Part shown: piece after piece, positions 49,059-58,300 of the stretch
Layout of the letters: each line of letters opens with the position of its first letter
How positions within the stretch are numbered: the first letter of the stretch is position 1
Assembly: GCA_019637685.1 (NCBI GenBank)
Contig: JAHBVF010000032.1
Coordinates: 1 to 64,000, forward strand
DNA length: 64,000 nt
DNA from: Caldilineaceae bacterium
GTDB lineage: Bacteria > Chloroflexota > Anaerolineae > Caldilineales > Caldilineaceae
Direction: 5' to 3'
The notes under the pieces: model-generated
Database searches by the model: none
What the model was told of the DNA's origin: nothing
What the model saw: the letters and a program-made list of their open reading frames with translations, nothing else
Position numbers and translations under genes: made by a program

Positions 49059-50687
49059 CTATCGCTCGAACTCCATCACCCACCGGTCGGAGCCGGGCGC
49101 GTCCGGGACGAAATGCAGGAAGAGTTCCCGGCTTGCCCCTTCGGCAAGTTCAAATTCCGCATTGCCCGATCCGTCCCGCCAGGCCGTGCTGGCGGAGAAC
49201 TGAACCCGCCCCGCCCGAATAATAAAGCGTATGCTTTGGCCCGGCTCCAGATCGTATTCCGAGGCAGAACCTTCGGGCAAGCCGTGCAGGGCCGCGTCCA
49301 GTGTAAAGCGGATGGGGTGATCAAATACATTGGTGGCAATAAGCAGGGCCTGTTCTGGGCCGGGGCCGCTGGGCGCCCCGGCCGCGGGGATCGCCTCCAC
49401 TTCGCCTTCGCTGGCTGCCACGGGTGTGGGTGTCGGTGTTGGCGCCTGCTGGGCAACAACTGGCGTGGGCGGAGCCGGGATGCCTTCCACCGCTTCGATT
49501 ACGGGCAGTTCGTCCGTGTCGCCTGCGCAGGTAAGCCACTGGGGCACATTGACCACCCATCCACCGGGCACAAAGTTGGGATCGACCGCCAGCCATTCCC
49601 CGCTTTGCGTGCGCCCGATGACGAGCACCTGGCCTTGGTTTTCGTCCGCACTCAACAATTTGCCGATAACCAGATAATTGGTTCCGGGGCCACTGCGTAT
49701 ATTCAGCGTTGGGATTTGAGACTGGCAGAGAATTTCCGCCTGCACAGGCTTCGGCGTGGGTGTAGGCGTGGGGGTGGGGGTAGGCGTCAGCAGTGATTCC
49801 TGCATCAGCAGCGGGTCCAGCCGTTGCTCCACAATCGCCACGCCATTGATGCCGGTGCTGCTTTGGTTGCTTCTCAAAGCGTAGAAGACACCGCCTTCAT
49901 AGGGCGCTGACAACCATTCGCAGATGCGTTGGCTGCTGCTTTGCAGACAGCGGGACAAGTAGAGCTGGCTCGCCGCGTCTGGTGGGGCCAAATCAATCAC
50001 AGCGGTGTTGGTAATGGACAACGGCTCATTCGCATAGAGCAGCACGCTCTCCGCCCCGGTTCGGTTCTGAATCCGGGCCAGATCCAGCGGGGGCGCGGTT
50101 GCCGTCGTCATCAGCAGATTGGCCTGGCCTGTGGCTGTTGGGTCACTGCTGATCTGATAGAACGCGCCCCGACGGATGGGGTATGAAATCCAAGTGCAGG
50201 CCGGGTCGTCGGTCACATCTGCCGGGCAGGAGAAGAGTGTCAATCCAGCCAGGGGGCGGGCCAATCCCAGTCCGGTGGACCGATTGGCTGGCAGTTCGTA
50301 GAGTTCGTCTTCCACAAAGAAGAATACGGATTCGGGGCTGCTGTTGTAGACGACTGTTCCGGTCAGCACTTCGTCTGCCTGCAAAGCAACAATGGGCAAT
50401 GGCTCGGCAGGTGTCGGTGTCGTCAAGGCCGGCGCGGTGGTAGCTGTAAGCGGTGTCGTCCCTGTAATCGCCATCACGGGCCGGGACTGTACAGGTCTGG
50501 TAAGGGTTCCGCTGACGGGTTGCGTATCCGTGAGCACCTGCTGGACGGCCAGCCCCCCGGGCTGACGCGCCGGATAGGCGGCTGCTGACTGGGCGTCTGC
50601 GCGGCCCAGGTCAACCCCCCACAACAGAAAAACCGTTGCCAGCAGTCCAAAGAGTATAGAATAGGGTGTGAATCGTATCCGTCCCAT
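49059..50687 (-). CDS. Secreted SH3b-domain protein
   Basis: This 542-residue protein has a signal peptide (LFGLLATVFLLWGVDLGRADAQ, cut near residue 33) and a Thr/Pro-rich stretch (about 60-105). Two similar beta-rich segments follow (about 115-205 and 210-300, with SPESVFFFVEDELYEL and TGAESVLLYANEPLSI). After a TPTPTPTP linker comes an SH3b domain (about 318-390, LNIRSGPGTNYLVIGKLL...GEWLAVDP), then a second Pro-rich linker and a C-terminal beta domain. SH3b domains bind cell-wall or polysaccharide ligands. AAGGGA precedes the ATG at 50687. It is probably a surface protein of unknown partner. Confidence 0.85.
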   Translation of the reverse strand: MGRIRFTPYSILFGLLATVFLLWGVDLGRADAQSAAAYPARQPGGLAVQQVLTDTQPVSGTLTRPVQSRPVMAITGTTPLTATTAPALTTPTPAEPLPIVALQADEVLTGTVVYNSSPESVFFFVEDELYELPANRSTGLGLARPLAGLTLFSCPADVTDDPACTWISYPIRRGAFYQISSDPTATGQANLLMTTATAPPLDLARIQNRTGAESVLLYANEPLSITNTAVIDLAPPDAASQLYLSRCLQSSSQRICEWLSAPYEGGVFYALRSNQSSTGINGVAIVEQRLDPLLMQESLLTPTPTPTPTPTPKPVQAEILCQSQIPTLNIRSGPGTNYLVIGKLLSADENQGQVLVIGRTQSGEWLAVDPNFVPGGWVVNVPQWLTCAGDTDELPVIEAVEGIPAPPTPVVAQQAPTPTPTPVAASEGEVEAIPAAGAPSGPGPEQALLIATNVFDHPIRFTLDAALHGLPEGSASEYDLEPGQSIRFIIRAGRVQFSASTAWRDGSGNAEFELAEGASRELFLHFVPDAPGSDRWVMEFER

Positions 50688-50785
50688 CAGTATCCCTTCC
50701 CAAGTCCAGCGACCCGAAACCGTTTCGAATGACGCACCAAAATGTGCCGTGAGCATTATACCCGCAACTGTCCCGCGGGGCGAAC

Positions 50786-51568
50786 TCAGGCGGCGGCTTC
50801 CCACTCTTCCCGCAGTTGGGCCACCGAAGCCAACAGCCAGCGCCGATCTCCAAAGACTTCCACTGTGATTGTGCCGTCGTAGCGGAACGAACGCAGGGCG
50901 CGCAGATTGGCGGCCAGGTCCATTCCCCCGCTGATGGCCGCGCCAAAGGGGAGGTGCAAGTCTTCCACCCCGTTGTTGTCGCTGATGTGTACGTGGGCCA
51001 GGCGATCGTTCAGCGAGAAGAGATATTCCCGAGACAGAGTTTTCGCTGTGGCCAAGTGTGCATGCCCGATATCCAGAAGCAATTTGAGATCGGGGACGCG
51101 CTGGAAGATTTCCCGGAAATATTTGTGCTGGTGGCGGTTGTCCGGGCTGTTCTCCATTGCCACAGCCACCCCCTTTTCTTTGCCGTGGCGTACCAGAATC
51201 TCCAGCATTTGCCGGTAGAATTCATAGCCCTGGGCGTCGGTCAGATAGGCGGGCCAGCCCATAAAATGCATGGTACAAAGCGGTGCGCCCACCACCTGGG
51301 CCACATCGATAGAACGGCGCAATTCATCCAGTGCGGCCTGGCGCACCAGCGGCGAGGGATTGTGGATGGGCAGATAGGGCGCTGTGTGACAGACGACACC
51401 CAAGCCAGACTCTTCGATGGCGCTGGCAATCTGCCGCCAGTCGGTCAGTTCCGGGGCCGCGCCCGGGGCCTCAATCGTCAGGTCCATATAGTCGAAGCCG
51501 TTGGCCGCGAACCATTCAATTTCGTTCAACAATTGCCGGTGGGGGTCATTCATTGCGCCGATTTGCAT
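50786..51568 (-). CDS. Sugar phosphate isomerase/epimerase-like TIM-barrel protein (AP endonuclease 2 fold)
   Basis: This 260-residue TIM barrel has the family's metal-site pattern: MDLTIEAP (E), CHTAPYLPIHNP (H), LCTMHFMGW (H), VAMENSP (E), LLLDIGHAH (D, H), LAHVHISDN (H) and VEVFGD (E). These match xylose-isomerase-like epimerases and endonuclease IV relatives. The exact substrate cannot be read from sequence. It starts 16 bp after the GT39 stop and precedes the SH3b gene by 98 bp, so it likely shares their transcript. Confidence 0.88.
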   Translation of the reverse strand: MQIGAMNDPHRQLLNEIEWFAANGFDYMDLTIEAPGAAPELTDWRQIASAIEESGLGVVCHTAPYLPIHNPSPLVRQAALDELRRSIDVAQVVGAPLCTMHFMGWPAYLTDAQGYEFYRQMLEILVRHGKEKGVAVAMENSPDNRHQHKYFREIFQRVPDLKLLLDIGHAHLATAKTLSREYLFSLNDRLAHVHISDNNGVEDLHLPFGAAISGGMDLAANLRALRSFRYDGTITVEVFGDRRWLLASVAQLREEWEAAA

Positions 51569-51584
51569 CAGATTTTTCCTTGCG

Positions 51585-53735
51585 CTATTGGGGTTGTTTG
51601 ATTGGGAGGGCCAAGTCCAACGGCCAGCGCTGGCCCACTATTGCCCGCTCATCGGGGATGGGCAAGGGCGCGCCTGTCGTCCCGTCGTAGACAATCAGTT
51701 CCAACTGATAAATGCCGGCGGGTATGCTGGCAGGGATAGGCAGGGCCAGAGTCGCTTGCTGTTTGCTTCGTGTAGCCATATAAAAAAGCAGTGATTCATC
51801 TTTTTGGTTCAAGAGCGCCGGTCCGCCTTCCGTTTGCCGATAGAGGCGCAGACTCGTGCGCAGGTCATTGACAACAGCCCCCGGTTGTATTTCCCAGCAG
51901 AGGGTGGCATAGAGTGTGCTGCCCGCTGTGGGCGCGGGCGAGTGGGTGGCACTGCGCAGGGTGATTGCATCCCCAAAACGAACCGGGCCTGACTCCGGCC
52001 TGGGACAGTTGTCGTCTGTTGCGGCGACGGGCATTTCAAAAAGCTGCACCCGCAGATAGTCCCGGCCAGGATAGGGCAGGTCCAGCAGGGGCGCAGTGTG
52101 GCTCCCAAGCCATTGCCGAACGACAGCCTGGGGATCGCTGACAGTATCGTATAGCCGGTACTGCCAGAGGCGGTTGCTGCCTTCGGCCAGGCGGGTCAGC
52201 CGGTCCCGGGTTGCGGCGGCTGAAATGGCGTAGAAATCGCTTTCGGCCAGACCCCATCCCAGCGTCGGGGACCCATCCACCGAGCCGCCGAGCAAAACCA
52301 GCGGCTCTTCGCTGTTTTTCTGAGACACAGGTTTATTCGTGTAGTCACCCAGGCGCGCAAAGATGGGCAAAGATGGCGTTGTAGCGCCTTCCCTGGCAGG
52401 GGCAGGGGGCCAGTAGACGGCCAGGGCCGTATAGACCCACCCCGCGTTGACCAGAATAGCATCTCCCGGTCGCCAGGCCGCGGCCAGCTCCGCAACGGCT
52501 GCCCGGTGGTCATCAGCCCGGTAGAGGGGATTTGTCCAAAATTCCGCCAGCCCCCAGCCGTTGAGCGCAAATATGCCGAGCAGTAAAATTGCGTGTAGCC
52601 ATCGAAAACGAAGGATCAAACAATCAAACGCCACCGCCAGCAATAGGACCGATACAGCCGCGTAGGTGTAGAAATACCGAATGTGATAGAGGGGGGTAAT
52701 CGTCAGGCTGATGCCAGCGATGAGCAGGAGGGGTGTGAACACGAACACCAGCAGCGTCCATACACCGGTGTTGACTTCACTGCTGAACCCACTGCTGATC
52801 CCTCCCCGTCGCACAGTGACTATCAGAAATAGCAGCAGAATTCCCGCGGCCGCGGCCCACGGCCAGAGCAGCCCCAGCGGTGGCGATTGGCCCACAAGCA
52901 GACTTGCCAGACTCTCTCCGGCGACAGTGGCTATGGACAGTTCGCCGCGCCAGGGAGGCACGGGCGGGTCAATCATCTGTCGCCAGAAGATCGGCAGCCA
53001 GGGAGACCAGAGTAGAAATGCCACGAAATTGGCCGCCAGCCAAGCCGTCAAATTTTGATAGCGGGCCGCGGGTCGGCGCACTGCCCATCCCAATACCAGC
53101 AGATTGAGGGCAATCAACAGAAATGCAAAGTAATAGAGCGTGTAAAGGCCCGCGGCCGCGGCCAGCGTATAGACGAGAAGGCCGCGCTGACCCGCACGCG
53201 CCAGCGGCTGTTGTCCTGACTGCTGCCACCAGTCCACCACCCCCCACAGACAGAGCAGCCCCAGAAACGCGGCCAGCGTGTACATCCGTACTTCCTGGCT
53301 GTACCAGATGTGGTAGGGGCTGACGCCAGCCAGCCAGAGCGCGATGACAGCCACCCGCCCCGCGAAAAAGCGCCGTCCCAGGGCATAGATGAGCGGCAGC
53401 AGCAGCACGCCCCAAAAGAGGCTGGGCCAGGCGTATAAAAATTCAAGGCCGCGCTCCAGGCTGGGCTGGGCCAAAAGCGCCCACCCGTGCAGGAGCAAAT
53501 AGTAGGCGGGCGGGTGAATGTCCCGCGCCGTGTGGCTGAGCAGTTCGGGAATGGTCTGACGAGCCAGAAATGCGCTGACTGTCTCGTCGTACCAGAGAGA
53601 CTCGGCCCCCAGATGGTGCAGGCGCAGCGCAAAAGCCACGAAGATGCCCGCGAGTGCGAGCAGACGTTTGTGGGCCAGGGCTGGCTTGATGGAGGGGGTG
53701 GGAGGCAGACAGATCATAGCTGGAAATGCTATCAC
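51585..53735 (-). CDS. Family 39 (ArnT/PMT-like) membrane glycosyltransferase
   Basis: This 716-residue membrane protein has about 11 spans in residues 25-440 and a large outside C-terminal domain (about 450-710). The first loop holds the catalytic acidic pair of GT-C enzymes: SLWYDETVSA (DE at about 50) and ARDIHPPAYYLLLHGW. These enzymes move sugars from polyprenyl phosphate to proteins or lipids outside the membrane. The start is GTG 53735 or ATG 53717; neither has a good ribosome site. It diverges from the 3D-domain gene, sharing a 110-bp promoter region. Confidence 0.9.
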   Translation of the reverse strand: MIAFPAMICLPPTPSIKPALAHKRLLALAGIFVAFALRLHHLGAESLWYDETVSAFLARQTIPELLSHTARDIHPPAYYLLLHGWALLAQPSLERGLEFLYAWPSLFWGVLLLPLIYALGRRFFAGRVAVIALWLAGVSPYHIWYSQEVRMYTLAAFLGLLCLWGVVDWWQQSGQQPLARAGQRGLLVYTLAAAAGLYTLYYFAFLLIALNLLVLGWAVRRPAARYQNLTAWLAANFVAFLLWSPWLPIFWRQMIDPPVPPWRGELSIATVAGESLASLLVGQSPPLGLLWPWAAAAGILLLFLIVTVRRGGISSGFSSEVNTGVWTLLVFVFTPLLLIAGISLTITPLYHIRYFYTYAAVSVLLLAVAFDCLILRFRWLHAILLLGIFALNGWGLAEFWTNPLYRADDHRAAVAELAAAWRPGDAILVNAGWVYTALAVYWPPAPAREGATTPSLPIFARLGDYTNKPVSQKNSEEPLVLLGGSVDGSPTLGWGLAESDFYAISAAATRDRLTRLAEGSNRLWQYRLYDTVSDPQAVVRQWLGSHTAPLLDLPYPGRDYLRVQLFEMPVAATDDNCPRPESGPVRFGDAITLRSATHSPAPTAGSTLYATLCWEIQPGAVVNDLRTSLRLYRQTEGGPALLNQKDESLLFYMATRSKQQATLALPIPASIPAGIYQLELIVYDGTTGAPLPIPDERAIVGQRWPLDLALPIKQPQ

Positions 53736-53833
53736 GGGTCGCGGGTGCGGGCAAAAAGGGCTTACAGGAGCAGTATACCCGCCTGCAAAACATTACTTAT
53801 CATTGCTTACTTTGCGTTCGTTCCGCTTCTGGG

Positions 53834-53849
53834 TACAATAGACGCTATG
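53834..53849 (+). promoter_or_regulatory. -10 element and probable leaderless ATG start
   Basis: GGGTACAAT (TACAAT at 53834-53839) lies 7 bases before the ATG at 53847, with no ribosome site. A leaderless transcript is likely. A divergent TATACT on the minus strand at 53772-53777 could serve the GT39 gene. Confidence 0.55.
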
Positions 53850-55373
53850 TCTAGCATCAGCCAACCTCTGGAATCGCTCAACAGACGCACCCTCGACCGA
53901 GCGGTGGTGGGCACTTTGCTTCAGGTATTGCTGGTTGGTGCCATTGTGATTCTGCTCTGGTCTGTCTGGCGGATGACGGCAATTCCGTTGGTGGTTTCGG
54001 TGGATGGACTGGAAGAATCGGTGTTGACCCACCGCCGCACACTCTCCCCACTGCTTGCCGACCTGGGATTGACATTGGACCCGGCTGATCGCCTGTCAGT
54101 TGATCCGTCTGCGCGCCTGCGTGCTGGCCTGCGTATCGAACTCTATCGCGCCCGGTCTCTGCGTCTGTTGGCCGATGGGCGGGATGTGCGGGTGCGCGCG
54201 TGGGCGGCCACTGCCCGGGAAGCGCTGGCCGCCGCCAATATTGCAGTGGACGACTACGATCGGGTTTTGCTGGGTGGCAAGTTCATCGGACTGGATGCTC
54301 CGTTGCCCCCGCGGGCGCGCTCGATTACTGCGCCCACCTATGGCCAGGACTACCCGTGGGAAGGAATACGCACAGAGCCGCTACAGTTGCGGGTCTATCG
54401 GGCTATTCCTATAACAGTGGATGATGGCACTCTTCCCTTCACCATACAGACGACAGCACAAACTGTGGGCGAGGCTCTGCGCGAAGCCGAACTGACTATT
54501 TATCTGGGCGACAAAGTGCAGCCAAGCCTGGGCAGCCCGGTCAGCACTGGTCTGCGGGTCTTTATCGAGCGCAGCACGCCGATCAGTTTGCAGGTGAATG
54601 GTAAACTGCTCAAAACCCGTACCCGGGGGCGCACAGTAGGGGATGCTTTGACCGAAATGGGGATAACGCTCTCCGGTCTGGATCAGGTGTCACTGCCGCT
54701 GGATACCCAACTCTACGACAACGCGGCGATTCAGATTGTGCGGGTACGGGAAGATATCGAAGTCACCGAATCGATTGTTCCCTTTGAGACTGTCTTCCGC
54801 CCGGACCCCAATCTGCTCATCGATACCCAACAGTTGGTGACTGCCGGTGCAGAGGGTATTACCCGCAGCCGTTTTCAGGTGCGTTATGAAGACGGCGTGG
54901 AAGTGGAACGGGTTCTGGCCGACAAATGGGAGGCCCAGCAGCCTGCCCAACGGGTAATCTCCTACGGCCAACGCATTGTGCCCCAGACCTTTACCGCGCC
55001 CGACGGGCAAACGCTTACCTATTGGCGCAAAGTGCGTATGTCGGCTTCCAGCTACAGCGCGGGCACAGCCGGTGTCTCGCCGGATGCGCCCTGGTATGGG
55101 CGTACACGCACCGGGGATGTAATGCGCTTTGGGATTGTGGCAGTTGATCCCGCGGTTGTGCCCCTGCGTTCTCGCGTCTATGTGCCGGGCTATGGCTACG
55201 GCGACGCTTTGGACACTGGCTCTGCTGTCCGTTCCAAACGCATCGATCTGGGCTACGACGACAGCAATCTTGTGCTCTGGCGCAGGTGGGTGGATGTCTA
55301 TCTGCTCTGGCCGCCGCCGCCAACCTACCAGATCACGTGGGTGATTCCTAACTGGCCTGTAGAGCCAAAATGA
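53847..55373 (+). CDS. DUF348-G5-3D domain cell-wall protein (YabE/Rpf-like)
   Basis: This 508-residue protein has one membrane anchor (about 19-43), three DUF348 repeats (about 48-95, 190-240 and 250-305), a G5 domain (about 310-390, EDIEVTESIVPFETVFRPDPNLL...GITRSRFQVRYEDGVEVERVL) and a C-terminal 3D domain (about 420-500) with the acidic triad in FGIVAVDPAVVPL, DALDTGSA and LGYDDSN. 3D domains resemble the MltA lytic transglycosylase barrel, so it likely cuts peptidoglycan. The ATG at 53847 fits the leaderless promoter; the longer frame from 53487 overlaps the GT39 gene on the other strand. Confidence 0.9.
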   Translation: MSSISQPLESLNRRTLDRAVVGTLLQVLLVGAIVILLWSVWRMTAIPLVVSVDGLEESVLTHRRTLSPLLADLGLTLDPADRLSVDPSARLRAGLRIELYRARSLRLLADGRDVRVRAWAATAREALAAANIAVDDYDRVLLGGKFIGLDAPLPPRARSITAPTYGQDYPWEGIRTEPLQLRVYRAIPITVDDGTLPFTIQTTAQTVGEALREAELTIYLGDKVQPSLGSPVSTGLRVFIERSTPISLQVNGKLLKTRTRGRTVGDALTEMGITLSGLDQVSLPLDTQLYDNAAIQIVRVREDIEVTESIVPFETVFRPDPNLLIDTQQLVTAGAEGITRSRFQVRYEDGVEVERVLADKWEAQQPAQRVISYGQRIVPQTFTAPDGQTLTYWRKVRMSASSYSAGTAGVSPDAPWYGRTRTGDVMRFGIVAVDPAVVPLRSRVYVPGYGYGDALDTGSAVRSKRIDLGYDDSNLVLWRRWVDVYLLWPPPPTYQITWVIPNWPVEPK

Positions 55374-55385
55374 GGCAATAGACTA

Positions 55386-58300
55386 TTGGGTATTGGCTAT
55401 TCTGAACGCACATCTTCCCTCGTCTACCTTCTGCTCGGCCTGGCTTTGCTGGCCGGGTTGACTCTGCGCACGTGGAATGTGAACTTTGACGACGGCATCG
55501 GCAGCCATCCGGACGAGCGCAGCACAGCCTGCTCCTATGCGCCTTCCATTGCCCTGCCCCAGAGCTGGGAAGAGTTCAAAGACCCCCGAACCAGCCCGCT
55601 CAATCCCCTGTGGGATCGCAATGAGCAGCGGCGGCGCAGCTTTACCTACGGCCATTTTCCGCTTTATTTGGGCGTAGCCACCGGCGAAGTCCTGCACGCG
55701 CTCGCGCCCGTGGCCGAAGCCCTGCCTATTTCCGAGCGCATCGTTACCCAGATGCGGCTGGCCAACAGCGGCTGCGAGATTACAATTGCCGGCCGGCTGC
55801 TGATGGCCCTGTTGGACACACTGACGATCTTCCTGCTTTTTCTCCTGGGGCGTCGTCTCTACGGCCCGTGGACAGGGCTGCTGGCCGCAACCCTCTATGC
55901 GTTCACTGCCCAGGCCGTCCAACTCAGCCATTTTTTCGCGATGGACCCGGCCAGCACAACCTTTACAGTGCTGGCGGTTTTCGGCGGGGTGTTGATGGTG
56001 CAGGATCGCTCGTGGCGGGGGGTATTCCTGGCTGGTGTGGGCGCGGGCCTGGCGATCTCATCCAAATTCAGCGCGCTGCCGATTCTGGCCGCGCCGGTGG
56101 TGGCCGCGCTGGCCGTGGGGTGGCTCGTCAGCCGCGGCGACAAGGGCAGCCAGGCAGGCAATCCCGCAGATGTTCTGCGTCTCTTTGTGGGGGCTGGTTT
56201 TGCATTGTTCCTGGCTGTGGTGACCTTTGCCATCACCAGTCCCTACGCTGTGCTGGACTGGCAGAATTTCATCCAGGCCACACTGGTGGAGCAGGGGGCA
56301 ATGGTGCGCGGCATTGCCGATTTTCCCTTCACCCGTCAATACCGCAACACAACGCCCTATCTCTATTTTATCCAGCAGCAGGTGGTCTGGGGGATGGGGC
56401 TGCCCCTGGGACTGGTGGCCCTGGCTGGCACGCTTTGGGCGTTGGTCCGGCTGGCGATGGGCAAAGCCAGTAGCGGCGAATGGATTGTTTGGAGTTGGGT
56501 GATTCCCTATTTTGGGCTGACTGGTGCGTTTCTGGCCAAGTTCAATCGCTATATGAGTCCAGTCCTGCCCTTTGTGATCCTTTTCGGCGCTGGGCTGGTC
56601 ATGTGGCTGGCGGGCAAGCTGCAACTGTCCAGCCGCCCGGCGATCCAATCCTCCGCTGCCCAATTTTCCGCCGCCCAATCGTCCAATATCGCCCTGCGCT
56701 ATTTGGGCTGGCTATTGACCGCCGTGGCCCTCTTCGGCGGCATCTTCTGGTCTGTGGCCTATGTCAACGGCGTCTACAACCACGAACATTCCTGGCTGCA
56801 GGCTAGTCGCTGGGTCTATGCCAACGCCCCTGCCGGTTCGCTGATTTTGTGGGAATCCTGGGACGATCCCCTGCCCAAAACAGTGCCCGGTGAGCCGTCC
56901 ATGCGAATGGACGTGGCCGGTCTGCGCAATATCGACTGGTCGCCCTATGAGGAGGATACGGCCCAGAAATATGAGATTCTGAAGCAAAAGCTGCGGGAAG
57001 CCGATTTTGTCATTTACAGTTCCAAACGCATTTATGGCAGTGTGGCCGAGCTTCCCGAACGCTATCCCATGACGACCCGCTACTACGATTTGATGTTTGG
57101 CGAGAAGTTGGGTTTTGTCCACGCCGCGGAGATCACCTCACCGCCCCGGCTCTTTGGCATCAGCTTTCCCGATGCTAGTGCGGACGAAAGTTGGAGCCTC
57201 TACGATCATCCCCAGGTTTCCATTTTCCAAAAGGAGCGGGACCTGAGCGACGCGGAGTTTGACGCGCTGCTGGGCGGTTCGTGGGAAGGGGCCATTCCCT
57301 GGTATCGGGGCAAAGATTCCCCCCTCAGCCCGCTCTTCACCCTGCTGGGTCTGGGCAGCAGCCCGGAGAGCGAAAACTCTGGGCTGATCAACCGGGTGGT
57401 GGCGCTGATCCGGGGGGACGACACCCCCCACACCCAGCAGGCCCTGCCGCCTTTGGAAGAGCGGGCTGCCCTCACCCTGGCTGTCCCCCTGAACGAATTG
57501 CCGCTGGTGGACAACTACCGCTGGAATGTCGCGGCCAGTGCCAATCCCTGGCTGGCTGTTGGCTGGTGGTGGCTGGTGCTCTCCCTGCTGGGCTGGCTGA
57601 GTTGGCCCATCGGTTTTCTGATCTTCCGTCCCCTGCGGGATCGGGGCTATCTTTTCAGCAAGAGTCTGGGCTGGCTGCTTTGTGGCTGGCTGCTCTGGCT
57701 GTTTGCCAGCACAGGTGTAGCCGGAAATACAGTCGTCAATGCCTGGCTGGTTGTGGCTCTGCTGGGAATCGTCGCCGTGGGCATAACGATCTGGCATTGG
57801 GCCAGCCTGAAGAAATTTGTGGGCCGGATGTGGCCCCTGCTGCTTGCCGGCGAAGCGCTCTTTGCCCTGGCTTATCTCTTCTTTGTGCTGGTGCGTATGC
57901 AGAACCCCGACATTTGGCAGCCCTGGCTGGGCGGCGAAAAGTTTATGGAGTTCGCTTTTCTCAACGGCATTTTGCGCAGCCCCAGCTTTCCGCCTGTGGA
58001 TCCCCACTTCGCAGGCGGCTACATCAACTATTACTACTTCGGCATCTATCTGGTGGCCTATCTCATCAAACTCACAGGCATCTACGCCGAGGTGGCCTTC
58101 AATCTTGCCATCCCAGCCCTTTTTGGCCTGACGGTTGTGAATGCGTTTGGGGTGGCCTATTCCGCGGTGGCCGGCGGCTGGTGGCCGGTGGCGATTGGCA
58201 GGGCAAAGAGGGCCGATGACGCCCTACCTCCCCCGCCCAATATCCCAGCCCTTGGGGAAGAGGACAGCACAGTGCCGGTTCCCATTGTGGGGGACGGCAG

